The notes below the pieces were generated by a model. The model made no database searches, was not told the DNA's origin, and saw only the letters and a program-made list of their open reading frames with translations. A stretch of 14,529 bases of DNA from C7867-001 sp964651935 (GTDB taxonomy: Bacteria > Patescibacteriota > Minisyncoccia > Phycocordibacterales > Phycocordibacteraceae): contig CAZYZM010000016.1 in the NCBI GenBank assembly GCA_964651935.1, positions 1 through 14,529 on the forward strand, read 5' to 3'. Numbering within the stretch: the stretch's first letter is position 1; every line of letters starts with the position of its first letter. Positions 12,110 to 14,529 of this stretch are shown piece after piece. A program made the translations under genes and the position numbers.

Positions 12110-13933
12110 CTAGCCGTCCTTCTCCATCTCCTGGCGCTGCTTCTCGCGCTTGATAGCGAGCAGCTGCGACGGGTCGGAGGTGATTATCTGGTCTTCGGTA
12201 TAGGAAGCGACGATCTTGATGGCCACATGCTTGAGGCCGGCGAAGAAGAGGCCTTCTCCCACCCCGCTCTCGAGCAGGAGGAACTTCTCCTCTTCCGTAA
12301 GGTTGAAGGTGTCCTTGAGGATATCGATGGTCGTCGGCGACTGCTTCAGAAGGAGCTGCATGGACGAGTTCGTGAGGATCGGCCGGCCGTACGGGCTGTG
12401 GAGGAAGTCTTCGACGTCCTGGGTGATGGTCGCCAGGCCCAGGTAGTATTTGCGGCCGCGCTTGGCAAGGCCGAAGAGGAACGACGCCGTATCCTCAGAC
12501 TTCATCATCCACCACGCCTCGTCGATGATGAGCAGGCGCTTCTTGAGCTCCTGGCGCACCGCGTTCCAGATGAAGTGCGTGACGATATACATGGCCACCG
12601 GCTTGAGCTCGTCTTCCATGTCGCGCACCGAGAAGACGATGAACTGCTTGTTGATATCCACGTTCGTCGGGCGGTTCATGAAGCCGGCCCAGGTGCCGCG
12701 CGTGTACTTCGTGAGGCGGGTTACCAGCGACTGCGAGCCTTCCATGCCCGAAAGCACGTTCTCGAAGTCGGAAAGGAGCGGCGGCTCCATGCCGTTGAAG
12801 TTCGTATCGCCGGTGATGTCTTTGAGCGCGTAGGTTTCGGTGATGGCGCGGTCGATGATAGCGTCCTCTTCCGGCGTGAGGCCGCCGAGCATGATGCGGA
12901 AGAGGCCGACCAGGTTGATGATGTTGCTGCGCAGGATATCGGCAGGCTCCTCGTCCTCCTTCACGGTCGGTAGGTCGAACGGGTTGATGTGGTGCTCGCT
13001 CGAGAGCGAGATATTGAAGAGACGCCCGCCTGTGGCCTGCGCCAGGTACTCATATTCGCGCTCCGGGTCGATGACGATAACATCCGTATCGAACATGAGA
13101 GAACGCAGGATCTCGAGCTTCACCGCGTATGACTTGCCGGAACCGGACTTCGCGAAGGTGACGGAGTTGTAGTTCTCGAGCGAGAAGCGGTCGAAGAGGA
13201 TGAGCGAGGCGTTATGCCGGTTTATGCCATAGAGAATGCCGCGGTCGCTCGAAAGGTCGAAAGAGACGAACGGGAAGATGCTCGAGAGCGGTGCCGAATT
13301 GAGCTTGTTGTGCACGTTGAGCTCGTCCATAGCGACCGGAAGCGTCGAGCGGAAGCCCTGCTCCTGCTCGAAGAGGGCCGGCTTCGTGTATACCAGCTTC
13401 GAATCGAGGATGCCGCGCACGTCGCCCTCTATCTTGTTCAGCTCCTCCTTCGAGCTCGCGAAGAGGGTTAGGTACAGGCCCACATCGAAGAGCCGTTCCT
13501 GTGCCTGCTGCAGGTTGTCGCGCAGGGTCTCGAGGTCCTGGTACGCGGTGTCGAGCTGCGGGTCGCGCACCAGGCCCTTGTTCTCGCGGTCCGCTATCTG
13601 GCTCTGCACCTCCGCCACCTTGCGCTGGAAGTTCTTGAGCGCCTCGGCCGTATCGACCGGATGGATGAATATGGAAACGTCGAAGACCTTGTCGAGGTTG
13701 ATGATGGGCGTGAACCAGCTGTCAGAGAGGAAGCGCGGGTACGAGATGGTATAGAAGGAGCGGGATATCTTCTCGCCGAGCTCGATCTCTTTCGAGCCGA
13801 CCTTGAGCGCAGCCGGCGCGATGGTGTCGGCGAGCTCCAGCTTCCCTGCCGCATAGATATCCTTCGGCAGCACCGGAGCTACCTTCGGCCCGTCATCCTT
13901 ATTATTCCGGTTGAGAAAATCAAGCAGTGCCAT
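12110..13933 (-). CDS. virB4: VirB4-family type IV secretion ATPase
   Basis: The 607-residue ATPase that powers T4SS or pilus assembly at the inner face of the membrane. The N-terminal part (about 60-235) has the VirB4 lead-in (ISRSFYTISYPRFLSDSWF) and a coiled-coil-like charged stretch at 98-150. The ATPase part has Walker A AKSGSGKS (261-268), IDPEREYEYLA (288-298), Walker B RLLIIDEAWWMM (466-477) and the ITQDVEDFL segment (503-511). The first Walker A glycine is Ala, which I recall in other VirB4 proteins of this group. It lacks the first part of long VirB4 proteins; the preceding TraC-like gene, 2 nt upstream, probably supplies related sequence. A TATACT ends 11 nt before its ATG, inside the preceding coding sequence. 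VirD4-type coupling and relaxase features are absent. Confidence 0.95.
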   Translation of the reverse strand: MALLDFLNRNNKDDGPKVAPVLPKDIYAAGKLELADTIAPAALKVGSKEIELGEKISRSFYTISYPRFLSDSWFTPIINLDKVFDVSIFIHPVDTAEALKNFQRKVAEVQSQIADRENKGLVRDPQLDTAYQDLETLRDNLQQAQERLFDVGLYLTLFASSKEELNKIEGDVRGILDSKLVYTKPALFEQEQGFRSTLPVAMDELNVHNKLNSAPLSSIFPFVSFDLSSDRGILYGINRHNASLILFDRFSLENYNSVTFAKSGSGKSYAVKLEILRSLMFDTDVIVIDPEREYEYLAQATGGRLFNISLSSEHHINPFDLPTVKEDEEPADILRSNIINLVGLFRIMLGGLTPEEDAIIDRAITETYALKDITGDTNFNGMEPPLLSDFENVLSGMEGSQSLVTRLTKYTRGTWAGFMNRPTNVDINKQFIVFSVRDMEDELKPVAMYIVTHFIWNAVRQELKKRLLIIDEAWWMMKSEDTASFLFGLAKRGRKYYLGLATITQDVEDFLHSPYGRPILTNSSMQLLLKQSPTTIDILKDTFNLTEEEKFLLLESGVGEGLFFAGLKHVAIKIVASYTEDQIITSDPSQLLAIKREKQRQEMEKDG

Positions 13934-13935
13934 AG

Positions 13936-14529
13936 CTATTGCTGAGTATACGGTATCGGCGTGTCCATATCGCCGAGGTTGAAGGAGCGGTAGAGGAGCT
14001 CGATGATCTCCTCCGTGCCGAGCGGGACGGCGCGCAGGCCCGAAGCGGCAAGCCCGCCCGCGACCAGGGCCATGCGCTGCTCGAGCTGTATGCGCGTCTC
14101 TTCGAAGGAACGGTCCTGGCCGCTCCCCTGCCCTGCGCCGCTCCGGTTCCCGAGAAACGGCAAGCTGCCGCTCGTCGCCTGAGAGAGCGAGACGGTCGTA
14201 TACGGCACCACGACATAGAACGTCTTCGTCATGATGTCCGCGCCCTCGATGAAGTTGCGGATGAAGGCGATGTACTCGCGCAGCTGGATGCGCATGAGCT
14301 CGGTCGCCTGCCTGTCCATGCGTTCCTGCAGGAGGCTCAGGTAGGGGCGAACGTCGGTCTTGCGCGAATGCACGACGATCTGCACCGGGAAGTCGAGCGT
14401 ATTGAGGAAGTTCTGGAAGCCGCCGATGATGGCGCGCTGCTCATCCTCGCTCTTGAGGGCGAAGTTGAGCGACGAGCACATCATGATGCCGCGGTACCCG
14501 CCGTTCTTGAGGATGACCACGCCGTTGCG
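13936..14529 (-). CDS. TraC-like T4SS protein, start beyond the window
   Basis: The frame is open to the last base, so 197 C-terminal residues are seen. The start of the visible part (RNGVVILKNGGYRGIMMCSS, then LNFALKSEDEQRAI) and FLNTLDFPVQIVVHSRKTDV resemble the N-terminal domain of VirB4/TraC-type proteins, found as a separate small gene before virB4 in Patescibacteria and some Gram-positive elements. A helical part (QERMDRQATELMRIQLREYI) and the strand FYVVVPYTTVSL follow, then a Gly/Ser-rich insert and a helix with QRMALVAGGLAASGLRAVPL near the end. No membrane segment is seen. It ends 2 nt before virB4, so the two are translated together and probably bind each other. No nucleotide-binding motif is present. 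Its family name is from memory. Confidence 0.75.
   Translation of the reverse strand, partial: RNGVVILKNGGYRGIMMCSSLNFALKSEDEQRAIIGGFQNFLNTLDFPVQIVVHSRKTDVRPYLSLLQERMDRQATELMRIQLREYIAFIRNFIEGADIMTKTFYVVVPYTTVSLSQATSGSLPFLGNRSGAGQGSGQDRSFEETRIQLEQRMALVAGGLAASGLRAVPLGTEEIIELLYRSFNLGDMDTPIPYTQQ

Noticed and set aside
12071..12973. A 300-codon plus-strand open frame opposite virB4
   Set aside because: Composition is that of an antisense frame, and virB4 motifs on the minus strand are unambiguous.
1..14529. CRISPR arrays, tRNA or rRNA genes, insertion sequences
   Set aside because: No spaced repeats, tRNA-like cloverleaf, rRNA segment or transposase motif was seen on reading.

Overview
The window looks like a chromosomal segment of a Candidate Phyla Radiation (Patescibacteria) bacterium, most likely a GC-rich Parcubacteria lineage. 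This is inferred from the compact gene spacing, a shortened YebC, a short YidC, and a T4SS-like cluster with a TraC-like protein, VirB4, a VirB2-like pilin and lineage-specific envelope proteins. No rRNA, tRNA, IS element or CRISPR array was found.

Left arm (1-4020, + strand): the 3' part of yebC, then ruvC, an extremely acidic 61-residue protein, a strong hairpin, a class A penicillin-binding protein and a small GFA-family zinc protein. Centre (4024-7271): a replication-initiation block on the minus strand, with dnaA, a 234-242 bp origin-like intergenic region, dnaN and a small DciA/DUF721-like protein. Divergent from dnaA is rpmH-rnpA-yidC, the classic order beside bacterial origins. Right arm (8373-14529, minus strand): a tightly packed run read right to left as TraC-like protein (cut by the window edge), VirB4 ATPase, a small multi-span membrane protein, a secreted Ig-like protein, a VirB2/TrbC-like pilin carrying a cysteine-rich C-terminal domain, and a membrane-anchored beta-propeller-like protein. 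No VirD4, relaxase, VirB1, VirB8, VirB9 or VirB10 equivalent is visible, so this looks like a reduced envelope machine rather than a complete conjugation system.

The most interesting signals are these. (1) The dnaA-dnaN spacer has many copies of a TTTTCCCCA-like box in both orientations, including a perfect 12+12 bp palindrome, and a TAATAATAA tract resembling DnaA-trios; this suggests an origin with drifted DnaA boxes. (2) Pribnow-like hexamers (TATACT/TACTAT) sit only 6-13 nt before several start codons that lack Shine-Dalgarno sequences, suggesting leaderless or near-leaderless transcripts. (3) The pilin's cysteine-rich extracellular domain has clearly lower GC than its own N-terminal half. 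(4) The YebC has lost one whole domain.

All calls come from reading the sequence and from memory of protein families. No database search or computation was run.
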